From positions 372,001 to 436,000 of the forward strand of contig NZ_AUHO01000010.1 in NCBI RefSeq assembly GCF_000423225.1: a stretch of 64,000 nucleotides of DNA, given 5' to 3'. Below, piece after piece: positions 1 to 7,881 of the stretch (position 1 is the stretch's first letter; every line of letters starts with the position of its first letter). Source of the stretch: Kaistia adipata DSM 17808. GTDB taxonomy: Bacteria; Pseudomonadota; Alphaproteobacteria; Rhizobiales; Kaistiaceae. The position numbers were made by a program, and so were the translations under genes. The notes under the pieces were generated by a model. The model was not told the DNA's origin, did no database searches, and was given only the letters and a program-made list of their open reading frames with translations.

Positions 1-151
1 GCCGGCAGCGCGTCGGGTCGATGTCCTCGATGCGGATCAGTAGTCGCCCGCCACTCGCGCGCGCGCGGTCGCCGTTCAACAGCGCCGAATAGGCGTGGCC
101 GAGATGCAGGTCGCCATTCGGGCTGGGGGCAAAGCGGAAGGTCGGGATCAT
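1..151 (-). CDS. gluQ: Glutamyl-Q tRNA(Asp) synthetase, 5' part only
   Basis: The reading frame starts at the ATG at 151 and runs off the left edge, so only about 50 N-terminal residues are present. They read [20 protein letters not shown] and continue with an RIEDIDPTR segment. This is the class I glutamyl-tRNA-synthetase-type nucleotide-binding entry, with the HLGH version of the HIGH motif. The short spacing between the start and these motifs fits GluQ-RS, which glutamylates queuosine in tRNA(Asp), better than full-length GltX. Its start lies close to the divergent esterase gene. Choosing between GluQ and GltX needs the missing C-terminus. Confidence 0.75.
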   Translation of the reverse strand, partial: MIPTFRFAPSPNGDLHLGHAYSALLNGDRARASGGRLLIRIEDIDPTRCR

Positions 152-248
152 GGCGGGGCGGCGCGACGTCGTGCGGGATGGCGGGGCAGGGTTCACCCTT
201 GCTAGCATGCGCCAGATTCGTCCGCCTGCCTGCAATTGGGATTTTTCC

Positions 249-905
249 ATGCTCGATGGTCCGCGCCTCGCTCCGCTTTCCGGCGGCAAGCCCAAGAAAC
301 TGGTCGTCCTGCTGCATGGCGTCGGCGCCGACGGGCACGACCTGATCGATATCGGCAAGCATTGGGCCCCGGCATTTCCGGACGTCGCCTTCGTCGCCCC
401 CGACGCGCCCGATCCGTGCGACTGGGCGCCGATGGGCCGGCAGTGGTTCCCGCTGACCGTGCGCGATGCGCATGAATACTGGCAGGGCGCCTCCGCCGCG
501 GCGCCGAAGCTCGACGCCTTCCTCGACGCGGAACTGGAGCGGCAGGGTCTGACCGACGCCGACCTGGCGCTGGTCGGCTTCAGCCAGGGCACGATGATGG
601 CGCTGCAGGTCGGTCCGCGCCGGCCGCGCGAAATGGCCGGTATCGTTGCCTATTCCGGCCGCATCGCCGGACCGGAGCGGCTCGCCGCGGAGGTGAAGAG
701 CCGGCCGCCGGTGCTCCTGGTACATGGCGCGCTCGACGAGGTGATCCCGATCGCGGCGCTCCAGGAAACGGAGAAGGCGCTGCGCGACGCAGGCTTCCCC
801 GTCGCGGCGATCGAGCGGCCGGGCCTCGGCCACGGCATCGATCCGCAGGGCCTCGCCGCCGGCGCCAGCTTCCTGGCGCGCATTTTTGCCACAGCCGAGA
901 TCTGA
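249..905 (+). CDS. Alpha/beta hydrolase (carboxylesterase/phospholipase family)
   Basis: This is a serine esterase of the YpfH/carboxylesterase-2 type, probably cytosolic and acting on short acyl esters; the substrate is unknown. From the ATG at 249 (218 residues) it has the oxyanion segment LLHGVGADG at 21-29, the nucleophile elbow GFSQG with Ser112, Asp163 in HGALDEVIP and His195 in GLGHGID. These form a complete catalytic triad. In-frame starts at 150 and 207 would add residues that resemble nothing in the family, and the 150 start would overlap the divergent synthetase gene, so 249 is preferred. Confidence 0.85.
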   Translation: MLDGPRLAPLSGGKPKKLVVLLHGVGADGHDLIDIGKHWAPAFPDVAFVAPDAPDPCDWAPMGRQWFPLTVRDAHEYWQGASAAAPKLDAFLDAELERQGLTDADLALVGFSQGTMMALQVGPRRPREMAGIVAYSGRIAGPERLAAEVKSRPPVLLVHGALDEVIPIAALQETEKALRDAGFPVAAIERPGLGHGIDPQGLAAGASFLARIFATAEI

Positions 906-1019
906 TCGCCGCGCACGGAAACGTCAGCGTCCCATTGTCTTCACAAGGATGACACAGACCCTGTAGACTATTTCGGCAATCTCGAGGTTTCGGCGCGTCT
1001 CAACAGAGGAAGCCATGTC

Positions 1020-1577
1020 TTGACGATAGCCGTGTCGCCCGGCGCACATCCCGCCCTTGTTCTCAACGCCGACTATCGGCCGCTGAGCTACTACCCCTTG
1101 TCGCTCTGGTCCTGGCAGGACACGATCAAGGCTGTCTTCCTCGACCGGGTGAACATCGTCTCCGAATATGATGTCGACATCCGCAGCCCGTCCTTCCGCA
1201 TGCGGCTGCCCAGCGTCGTCTCGCTGAAAAGCTATGTGACGCCGACCCGCAATCCGGCCTTCACGCGCTTCAACGTCTTCCTGCGCGACCGCTTCCAGTG
1301 CCAATACTGCACGTCGCGGGAGGAACTGACCTTCGACCACGTCATCCCGCGTGCACGCGGCGGCCAGACGACGTGGGAAAATGTCGTGGCCGCCTGCTCG
1401 CCCTGCAATCTGCGCAAGGGCAGCCTCACCTCCGCCGATGCCCGCATGTGGCCGCGGCAGAAGCCCTATCAGCCGAGCGTGTCCGACCTGCACAACAACG
1501 GCCGGCAGTTTCCGCCCAACTATCTGCACGACAGCTGGCTCGATTATCTCTACTGGGATACGGAACTGGATCCCTAG
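1020..1577 (+). CDS. HNH endonuclease domain protein
   Basis: This 185-residue protein carries a C-terminal zinc-stabilised HNH domain: Cys94 and Cys97 (CQYC), Asp106-His107 (FDHVIPRARGG), Asn121 (WENVVAACSPCN) and Cys126/Cys129. Proteins of this size, with about 80 residues ahead of the HNH domain, are common chromosomal genes in alphaproteobacteria and their cellular role is not established. The apparent start is TTG at 1020, about 12 nt after an AGAGGAAG ribosome-binding site. An ATG at 1015 in another frame ends at once (ATG TCT TGA) and overlaps the TTG. No restriction partner is adjacent. Confidence 0.85.
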   Translation: MTIAVSPGAHPALVLNADYRPLSYYPLSLWSWQDTIKAVFLDRVNIVSEYDVDIRSPSFRMRLPSVVSLKSYVTPTRNPAFTRFNVFLRDRFQCQYCTSREELTFDHVIPRARGGQTTWENVVAACSPCNLRKGSLTSADARMWPRQKPYQPSVSDLHNNGRQFPPNYLHDSWLDYLYWDTELDP

Positions 1578-1624
1578 AGCGTTTTCGAGCGAAGTGGGGA
1601 CCGGATCGCGTCAAGAAAACGCGA
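1575..1624. repeat. Dispersed intergenic palindromic repeat, Hyphomicrobiales type
   Basis: The spacer after the HNH gene begins TAGAGCGTTTTCGAGCGAAG and is bounded by inverted arms GCGTTTTC (1579-1586) and GAAAACGC (1615-1622). I recognise this family as a frequent intergenic repeat in rhizobial-type genomes. It may fold into a transcript hairpin after the HNH gene. The family assignment comes from memory of the pattern, not from a search. Confidence 0.6.
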
Positions 1625-1658
1625 CCCAACAAATCATCCGTCAGCCCCCGTCGAGCTC

Positions 1659-2480
1659 TTGCCGCTTCTCCTCCCCGTCACCGATCCCGCCGATCCGCGC
1701 ATTTCCTGCTATCGCGACGTCCGCGAGCGCGACCTCGTCGGCCGCGACGACCACTTCATCGCCGAGGGCGAGGTGGTGCTGCAGACGCTGGTGCAGTCGC
1801 CGCGCCATCGCCTGGTCTCGCTGCTGATCGACGAAAAGCGCGCCGCCGGCCTCGCTCCTGTCACCGACCAACTGCCCGACGACGTGCCGGTCTATGTCGC
1901 CAGCCAGCAAGTGCTCGACGGCATCGTCGGTTTCCATATCCATCGCGGCATCCTGGCCCTCGGCCATCGCGCGCCGCCGCCGTCGGCGGATCAGCTGCTC
2001 GCCGGCATTGGCGGACGGGCGCTGGTCGTCGTGCTGATGGGGATCTCGAACCATGACAATCTCGGCGGCATCTTCCGCAACGCCGCCGCCTTCGGCGCCG
2101 ATGCCGTGCTGCTCGACGCGCATTGCTGCGATCCGTTCTATCGCAAGGCGATCCGCGTCTCGGTCGGCAACACGCTGACCCTGCCGCAGGCCCGTCTCGC
2201 GCCCGGCGAGGACGTCGTCGATCTCTTCGCGCGGCATGGCTTCACGGCCGTTTCGCTGAGCCCGCAGGGCGCGTTCCGCCTGGCCGAACTGAAGCGCCCG
2301 CGCCGCGTCGCCGTGCTGCTCGGGACGGAGGGACCCGGTCTCGACGAGGCGGTGCTTGCCCGCACGCGGACGGTGAGCATTCCGATGGCCGCCGGTGTCG
2401 ATTCGCTCAATGTCGCGACGACCAGCGGCATCGTGCTGCACCAGCTGGTCGAGGCGGCGGCCGACGAGGACGTCGGCTGA
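1659..2480 (+). CDS. TrmH/SpoU family RNA 2'-O-methyltransferase
   Basis: This 273-residue SAM-dependent RNA ribose methyltransferase has a SPOUT trefoil-knot fold. The three family motifs are visible in the C-terminal half: SNHDNLGGIFRNAAAFGAD (motif 1), LLGTEGPGL (motif 2) and IPMAAGVDSLNVATTSGIVL (motif 3). The N-terminal region resembles the SpoU substrate-binding domain. The target could be rRNA or tRNA and is not decided by sequence. The start appears to be TTG at 1659. The gene is convergent with dsbB, with only 3 bp between them. Confidence 0.88.
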   Translation: MPLLLPVTDPADPRISCYRDVRERDLVGRDDHFIAEGEVVLQTLVQSPRHRLVSLLIDEKRAAGLAPVTDQLPDDVPVYVASQQVLDGIVGFHIHRGILALGHRAPPPSADQLLAGIGGRALVVVLMGISNHDNLGGIFRNAAAFGADAVLLDAHCCDPFYRKAIRVSVGNTLTLPQARLAPGEDVVDLFARHGFTAVSLSPQGAFRLAELKRPRRVAVLLGTEGPGLDEAVLARTRTVSIPMAAGVDSLNVATTSGIVLHQLVEAAADEDVG

Positions 2481-2483
2481 GCC

Positions 2484-2984
2484 CTAGGCCTTGCGGAAGG
2501 CCGCCCAGAAGGCGGCAAGCGCGATAACGACCGAGACGAGCGCGTTCCAGCCGGCGAAGGAGAGCCCGAGCACGCGCAGCGCCGCTTCCGTGCAGCTGAC
2601 CACGCGGGTCTTGCCGATCTGCGCCAGCAGGTCGCCGGCATTGCTGGTGGTCGCGACGCCGCCGCCGCAATCGGCGGGGCCAGGCCAGAACTGCCATTCG
2701 GCGCCGGCGTGGTAGATGGCGAGGCCGAGGCCGGCCAGGAAGATCAGCCCGACGAGGACGAGAAGAAGCCGCGCGAAGGCTTCCGACTTGCGGAGGCCGA
2801 GCAGCAGGATGGCGACCAGCAGGACCGGCAGGCCGAGATAGTAGGGAATGCGCTGCTCGAGGCAGAGCTTGCAGGGGGCATAGCCGGCGAAGATCTGGAA
2901 GCCCCAGGCGCCGAGAATGGCCGCGAGGCCGATCACGAAGCTGAAGAGGGCGAGCGGCAGGCGGGAGGCGGAACGGTCGACCAT
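2484..2984 (-). CDS. dsbB: Disulfide bond formation protein DsbB
   Basis: This inner-membrane quinone-dependent oxidase reoxidises the periplasmic thiol oxidase DsbA. The 166-residue protein has four hydrophobic segments. The first periplasmic Cys pair is C38-K-L-C41 (PCKLC) and the second is Cys106 (ADCGGG) and Cys131 (VVSCTEA), the spacing expected for DsbB. No dsbA is in view. It is convergent with the TrmH-family gene. Confidence 0.9.
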   Translation of the reverse strand: MVDRSASRLPLALFSFVIGLAAILGAWGFQIFAGYAPCKLCLEQRIPYYLGLPVLLVAILLLGLRKSEAFARLLLVLVGLIFLAGLGLAIYHAGAEWQFWPGPADCGGGVATTSNAGDLLAQIGKTRVVSCTEAALRVLGLSFAGWNALVSVVIALAAFWAAFRKA

Positions 2985-3163
2985 GGAGATCTCGCTTTGA
3001 TCGGGGCGACTGCTTTTAGCGCGGCGACCTCGGCCGTGTCGATGCGGCGCCGATGCGCATGGGGTGGCGGCGTGTCGCGGCTGGGAACTTCCTGCAATCG
3101 GTCGTTGCTTCTGCCGCGAGCCTGATTATAGTCGCGCCGTCGCGGGCCTCGGACCCGCGCGTT

Positions 3164-3202
3164 GCGGGCGTGGTGGAACTGGTAGACGCGCCGGACTCAA
3201 AA
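3164..3202 (+). pseudogene. 5' half of a tRNA-Leu(CAA) gene, cut in the anticodon loop
   Basis: The acceptor strand GCGGGCG (3164-3170), the D-arm with GGTAGAC, the anticodon stem CCGGA (3191-3195) and the full loop CTCAAAA with anticodon CAA (3198-3200) are intact. The expected 3' stem TCCGG is replaced by AGTGG, and the variable arm, T-arm and acceptor 3' strand are missing. The following 156 bp (3203-3358) hold no gene that I recognise. Loss exactly at the anticodon loop is typical of integration sites in tRNA genes. The 3' half was not noticed elsewhere in the window. Confidence 0.75.
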
Positions 3203-3358
3203 AGTGGTTTGTCTACCAATCCACAGAAAATCACGACGAGTTGAAACCGTCGTATTTTCAACGGGCTGACAGAGTGGCAAAGGCGAGTAGGAAAATCGCC
3301 GAAAATAGTCTAGGAGCCGGCTAGGAGCCGAAACCTGGGGTAGGATCGGCGGTGGTGT

Positions 3359-3445
3359 GCGGGCGTGGCGGAATTGGTAGACGCAGTGGATTCAAAATCC
3401 ACCATCTTCACGGATATGTCGGTTCGAGTCCGACCGCCCGCACCA
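3359..3445 (+). tRNA. tRNA-Leu(CAA)
   Basis: This is a complete class II tRNA. Acceptor GCGGGCG pairs with CGCCCGC (3435-3441). The D-arm contains GGTAG, and the anticodon stem GTGGA/TCCAC encloses loop TTCAAAA with anticodon CAA at 3393-3395. A long variable arm and a GGTTCGAGTCC T-arm follow. The discriminator is A and CCA is encoded at 3443-3445. Its arms differ from the broken tRNA-Leu(CAA) just upstream although the anticodon is the same, so it is not a simple duplicate. It may replace the disrupted gene's function. Confidence 0.95.
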
Positions 3446-3599
3446 TCTTTGATCCCGGCTCCGATTCACAACATCCAGCAGATTGGCGCGAACGGGCCGA
3501 CCCAGCTCGACCGACGGCTTGTATCGGCTGAGACATTGGATCTCGCGCCATTGGGTCTCGGCCACTAAGCCAGCGAGGTGATTGACCGCGGCCGCGGCC

Positions 3600-3990
3600 A
3601 TCATCTGGAACGAGTGATGCTGCTCGTCAGCCGAACGGCGGCATCGCCTATGAACCAGAAGCTCTTCCCGGATGAATCGTACCGCCCGTCGGGAGCCACC
3701 GTGACCATCTGAGGCATCCGGCGTTTCCTGTTAGCCCGAAGCCGCTCGATGCCATTGCGCTCCTCGCGCCAATCCTCCGGATAGCTCTCGATCTCACCAG
3801 TGAAGGCGTAGTCGGGATCCCCGTCTCCCGTAGCGGTCAGATAACCCGCGGCGTCCCCCCTCCTGATCATCGAGGGGCGCATCGTCGATGTTTCTCGGCA
3901 GAAGCAGGATGCCGTCAGCGTCCTCAGTCTTGGTGACGACGTGGACCTCATGTCCGCATTCCCGGCAGAATCTGGTCGGATATCCGAAAA
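3600..3990 (-). pseudogene. Fragment of a large helicase-like protein, frameshifted
   Basis: Read on the minus strand from 3990, one frame gives FFGYPTRFCRECGHE and then RNIDDAPLDDQE. Near 3855-3865, at a run of six G, the likely continuation moves to another frame (AAGYLTATGDGDPDYAF, then ESYPEDWREERNG) and ends at 3601. A CRECG-containing segment ahead of an acidic, Trp-containing region resembles the part downstream of the motor in large DEAD/DEAH helicases that neighbour Eco57I-class methylases in phage-defence loci. That family assignment is inference. Both ends are missing, and it abuts the oppositely oriented methylase fragment at about 3990. The 3446-3599 stretch shows nothing recognisable. 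Confidence 0.45.
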
Positions 3991-4892
3991 AACCGGCATG
4001 GTGCCGGTGAACTGGCGCGCGATGGAAACCGAGGAGCTGGGTTCGGTCTATGAATCTCTGCTCGAACTCCAGCCGCAGCTTGGCGACGACGGCAAGACGC
4101 TCACCTTCGCCTCGGAAGCCACTGAGCAGAAGGGTAACCAGCGCAAAACCACCGGCTCCTACTACACGCCGGACAGCCTCGTGCAGGCACTCCTCGACAC
4201 AGCGCTCGATCCTATTCGCGACAAGACAGAGGCGGAAGCCGCCGACCCAGCCCAAGCCTTGTTGAAGCTCAGCGTCATCGACCCCGCCTGCGGATCGGGC
4301 CACTTCCTGCTAGCCGCTGCCCGCCGAATCGCTACTCGTCTTGCCCGCATTCGAGCGGAGGGCACACCCTCGCTTGCAGATTTCCGACATGCGCTGCGTG
4401 ATGTCACCCGCTGCTGCATCTATGGTGTCGATCGCAACCCGATGGCGGTTGAACTCACCAAGGTCGCTCTCTGGATCGAGACGGTGGACCCTGGCCTTCT
4501 GCTTGGCTTCTTCGATGCGCAGATCCGTTGCGGCGACTCTCTTTTTGGCGTGTTCGATTTAAAGGTGCTGGAGCAGGGTATTCCGGATGCTGCGTTCAAG
4601 GAGCTCGCCGGCGACAACAAAGAGGTAGCAAGATACTACGCCCGAAAGAACAACCTGGAGAAAGCAGAAAAAGATCGTATCGCCGAAGGCTCCGGTTTCA
4701 GCCGTGCAAGAGACGTCACGCGCGATTTCGAGGCGCTTCGCGCTATGCCGGAAAATACCGTCGACGAGATTGAAGCCAAGTCTGCAAGACTACGTGCGCT
4801 GACCAAGCAAGGTGCAGTCGCATGGCAACTTGAAACGGCATGCGATCTCAACGTGTCGGCGTTTCTGTTGCCGAAGACGAAAGGTGGGCCGT
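3990..4892 (+). pseudogene. Eco57I-class adenine DNA methyltransferase fragment
   Basis: The frame reads EELGSVYESLLELQPQLGDD, then KTTGSYYTPDSLVQALLDTA, the SAM-binding motif VIDPACGSGHFLLAAARR and a YGVDRNPMAVELTKVALW segment. These are hallmarks of the large N6-adenine methylase/R-M proteins of the Eco57I type, normally over 1,000 residues. Only about 300 residues are present. The start is replaced by unrelated sequence at about 3990. The catalytic NPPY/NPPF region and everything after it are absent, because the frame passes into an HNH nuclease remnant at about 4893. Methylase activity is therefore not expected. Confidence 0.7.
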
Positions 4893-5170
4893 ATGCGGGG
4901 CCTGACGGGGATCTCCGACCCGGCGCTGCTGCGAGCCTCGCACATCGTGCCGTGGAGCGCGTGCGAAAGCGACGCCGAGCGGCGCTGTGGGATGCTGCCT
5001 TCGACCGTGCGCTCGTCACATTTGACGACCAGGGCAGGCCCGAGTTCTCGGCCAGCCTCAGCGAGCAAGCGCGTGCCGAACTGCGCTGGCATTCCCCCAT
5101 TCCGCTAACAGATGGCCATCGTCGACGGTTAGCCCGACATCGCGAGTGCATGCGAGCCGAGCAAAGCTGA
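4893..5170 (+). pseudogene. HNH_2-type restriction endonuclease fragment
   Basis: One frame from 4893 gives GLTGISDPALLRASHIVPWS. After about 4975 the homology continues in another frame (ALWDAAFDRALVTFDDQGRP, then LSEQARAELRW and HRRRLARHR) and ends at 5170. In intact relatives these pieces are contiguous, with an LDVHNGLLL-type stretch between them, so a small deletion and frameshift have removed part of the metal-binding core. The N-terminal part is missing. It is joined directly to the methylase remnant, which makes an artificial fused frame. Family recognition is from memory. Confidence 0.6.
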
Positions 5171-5238
5171 TTTGCGTGTTTGATGTCTTAGCCAGCCCGA
5201 GTTCACACCAAACAGCTTTGTCGACGGTCTCCGGCTCG

Positions 5239-6435
5239 CTACATTCCAACCCTTTGTTCGCGGCCGCCATTCAGAGGACGATCATTCGATGGTGGCGCTT
5301 TCTCCCAGAACGGACCGGTTTTCGCCTTTTCATAACCGTACTCATAAAGAGACCGCATATAGCCTGTATCAAAGTCAGGCGAGGCAGGTGACGGAACATT
5401 CCCGTCGATGTAGGTCAGGTTGAACCCAAGCTTGTTGTGCCGGGCGAAGTCAAAGGTGTCGTATAGAATAGACCGAGTTTGCCTCTTTGTGAGCGAGGCA
5501 GAACTCCGCGCAGCGATATCCGCAGTGTTGTTCCGCACCACTTGAAAATCTGGGTCAACCTTGTTGTTGATCAAGATATAGATGTCTATATGTAGATTTC
5601 GGCTGAAGTTTCCATTCCGTAAGAGGAATGCATCCGGTAACGTCAGTACGGGCGTCATCACGGCCCCATCCGCATGCATCTCCTCAAAACGACGCCCATT
5701 TGCCTCAACGTCGATTAGGATAGGTGGGAATACCACCGGGATGCTTGCCGATGCGGCAATGACGTCCCGAAACAGGTTCAAAGCCTGAGTTGATCCAATC
5801 GAAGCAATTCGCCCCATGTCCCAGATCACCGTGCGTTGCGTATCGAGATTGGTGGTTACAATGAAAAGCCTTCTGCCCCTAGCGTGCTCGGCAGAAATTG
5901 CTGCGAGCATACGCTGGTCAACATAATGAGCGACGAGCTCGCGCAGACGCGTATTTCCAAACACGCCCGATCTAAAAAGGGCATTCGTAATACTTGGCGA
6001 TCCGAGAAGGCTCTCCGCTATGCCGCTGGTGTATATTTCTTTCAGCGTGGCATCGTAGGTAGACCCAAGAAATGCAAACGGCGCAATCAATGCGCCGGTA
6101 CTCACCCCCGAAACAACTGAAAACTGCGGGCGAGTGCCGGCTGCGGCCCAGCCGCTCAAGACGCCGGCACCGTAGGCACCGTCGGCACCGCCTCCGGATA
6201 GCGCAAGATAGCTATGCGAGCCAGCACGAAGGGGCATGCGCGCTTCATTGGAGAACGTCGATACTGGCTCGTCCGCATATTTCCGCAGATCGTTGAGGTC
6301 GAGCACACGCGAGGATAGCGCGTCATTGGCGGTGTACTGTGTCCGCGGAAGAGAACTGCAGGCGGCAAGGATCGTCATGGCGATGACGACGAACGATAGA
6401 CGGCCGAGCGCACGGAAAATGTTGCTCATTCCCAC
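5239..6435 (-). CDS. Patatin-like phospholipase, lipoprotein
   Basis: This 398-residue protein carries an N-terminal lipoprotein signal (hydrophobic run ending LAAC, Cys26), so it is probably anchored in the envelope. The patatin domain is complete: oxyanion loop SGGGADGAYGAG (80-91), nucleophile Ser112 in GVSTG, and the catalytic-dyad Asp256 in HADGA. It should act as a Ser-Asp acyl hydrolase on lipids; the substrate is unknown. Its start lies just downstream of the truncated fabI, and defence-gene debris follows it, so it sits in a rearranged stretch. It has no obvious operon partner. Confidence 0.85.
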   Translation of the reverse strand: MGMSNIFRALGRLSFVVIAMTILAACSSLPRTQYTANDALSSRVLDLNDLRKYADEPVSTFSNEARMPLRAGSHSYLALSGGGADGAYGAGVLSGWAAAGTRPQFSVVSGVSTGALIAPFAFLGSTYDATLKEIYTSGIAESLLGSPSITNALFRSGVFGNTRLRELVAHYVDQRMLAAISAEHARGRRLFIVTTNLDTQRTVIWDMGRIASIGSTQALNLFRDVIAASASIPVVFPPILIDVEANGRRFEEMHADGAVMTPVLTLPDAFLLRNGNFSRNLHIDIYILINNKVDPDFQVVRNNTADIAARSSASLTKRQTRSILYDTFDFARHNKLGFNLTYIDGNVPSPASPDFDTGYMRSLYEYGYEKAKTGPFWEKAPPSNDRPLNGGREQRVGM

Positions 6436-6437
6436 TC

Positions 6438-6682
6438 CTAATTGCCCGGAGCATCAAGTTGGTGTCCAGGACTGCGCACGTCGCAGGGCGCGAAGGTCGT
6501 CGCGTCCGTTGCGCGCGCGACCGGCTCCACATGAGGCAGCGCCTTGTCATTGCGATAGGTGATTGCAAGTTCCGCCCCCACCGACGAAAGACATGAGCGC
6601 AGCCGGAGGCGATGCTCTGTGCATTGGCGATGCCGATGATGAGCCCGCGTTTGCCCGAGAGGTCGACGATGGGGGACATCAC
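6438..6682 (-). pseudogene. fabI: Enoyl-ACP reductase FabI, N-terminal remnant with frameshift
   Basis: The start is clean: MMSPIVDLSGKRGLIIGIAN followed by AQSIASGCAHVFRR, the nucleotide-binding entry of FabI. After VFRR the homologous frame shifts by one base to GAELAITYRNDKALPHVEPV and TDATTFAPCDV, then stops at 6438. About 75 of the usual roughly 260 codons remain. The break lies just upstream of the patatin gene. Its start overlaps the ackA stop by 4 bp, the usual pta-ackA-fabI operon arrangement, so an intact copy once completed this operon. Confidence 0.8.
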
Positions 6683-7881
6683 AAGCGTTCTACAGCGGCG
6701 CTGTCAGGTCGCAGAACCGACAGCGCCTCGTCGGCGATGACGCTCTCTTCGTCCGTCGCGATGACCAGTATTTTGACGCGCGCGCCTGCGGCGCCAATCG
6801 ACCGGGCATTGACGGCGTTTGCGGCCTCGTCCAGCTCGAGCCCGAGCCAGCTGAGACGACGCGCGACCGCGGCGCGCACCGGCGGCTGATTTTCGCCCAC
6901 GCCCGCCGTGAAGACGACAGCGTCGAGCCCGCCGAGCGTGGCCGCGAGTCGGGCGATTTCGCCGGCGATGCGAAAGCAGAAGAGTTCAAGCGCCTCGGCG
7001 GCTTCGGGGGCAGCGCTTTCGATCAATTCGCGACTGTCGGCGCTGATCCCGGAGATGCCGAGGAGCCCGGAGCGACGATAGAGCAGATCCTCGACATCGG
7101 CCGGGCTCATGCCTTTCTGCATAATGAAATGTAGAACAGCGCCAGGATCCAGCGCGCCGCAGCGGGTCGCCATCGGAACCCCATCCAGGGCGGAGAAGCC
7201 CATACTGGTGTCGCAGCTGCGGCCGCCCGCCAATCCGCACAAACTGGCGCCACTGCCAAGATGGGCGACCACGACGCGCGCGCCGGCGAGTTCGGGCTCG
7301 CTTTTCGCAATTTCGCTTGCGATAAACTTGTAGGAAAGTCCATGGAAACCGTAGCGTTTCACACCTTCGTCATGCAGGGCGCGCGGGATCGCGAAGCGAC
7401 GAACGAGGTCCGTCTGGGTGCGATGGAAAGCTGTGTCGAAAGAGGCCGCTTGCGGCAGCCCGGGTCGCAAGCGGCTGATCGCGCGGACGAGCCGCAACCC
7501 CTGCGGCTGATGCAGCGGCGCGAGCGGCGTCAGGGCTTGTAAGGTTTCGAACGCCGTGTCGTCGAGCCGGATCGGTCCGGCGAAGGTGTCGCCGCCATGA
7601 ACGATGCGATGGCCGGCGGCGGTGATCTGATCCATATCGTAGTGCCAGGACAGCCGGCGGAAGGCCTCGCCGAGCACTTCATGCAGTTCGGCGGCAGGGT
7701 CGGATTCAAGCGCCACATCGAACCTGTCCTGTCCCTCGAGAAGACGAAACTGAAGGGGCGGCTTGTGGAAGTCGATCATTCCCTTCCCGATGCGCCGCGC
7801 CCCATCCCCTTCGAGGGCGAACAGGCCGAGCTTCACCGTGGACGATCCCGCGTTGAACGTGACAAGCATGCGCTGGCTCAT
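6679..7881 (-). CDS. ackA: Acetate kinase
   Basis: This 400-residue acetate/propionate kinase interconverts acetyl phosphate plus ADP with acetate plus ATP. Family motifs are present: FNAGSSTVKLGLF at the N-terminus, HRIVHGG, FDTAFHRT, YGFHGLSYK and the nucleotide-site segment VFTAGVGENQP. The length is normal. It overlaps the MaoC-Pta gene by 4 bp upstream and the fabI remnant by 4 bp downstream, so translational coupling is likely. With Pta it links acetyl-CoA to ATP, next to the PHB genes that draw on the same acetyl-CoA pool. Confidence 0.92.
   Translation of the reverse strand: MSQRMLVTFNAGSSTVKLGLFALEGDGARRIGKGMIDFHKPPLQFRLLEGQDRFDVALESDPAAELHEVLGEAFRRLSWHYDMDQITAAGHRIVHGGDTFAGPIRLDDTAFETLQALTPLAPLHQPQGLRLVRAISRLRPGLPQAASFDTAFHRTQTDLVRRFAIPRALHDEGVKRYGFHGLSYKFIASEIAKSEPELAGARVVVAHLGSGASLCGLAGGRSCDTSMGFSALDGVPMATRCGALDPGAVLHFIMQKGMSPADVEDLLYRRSGLLGISGISADSRELIESAAPEAAEALELFCFRIAGEIARLAATLGGLDAVVFTAGVGENQPPVRAAVARRLSWLGLELDEAANAVNARSIGAAGARVKILVIATDEESVIADEALSVLRPDSAAVERL

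Noticed and set aside
3164-3358. Group I intron in tRNA-Leu as the cause of the interruption
   Set aside because: There are only 156 bp before the next tRNA, that tRNA is a complete gene with a different sequence, and conserved intron core elements could not be assembled.
3392-3604. Small minus-strand frame with WCGRSDSNRH
   Set aside because: That peptide is the reverse strand of the tRNA gene, a frequent annotation artefact.
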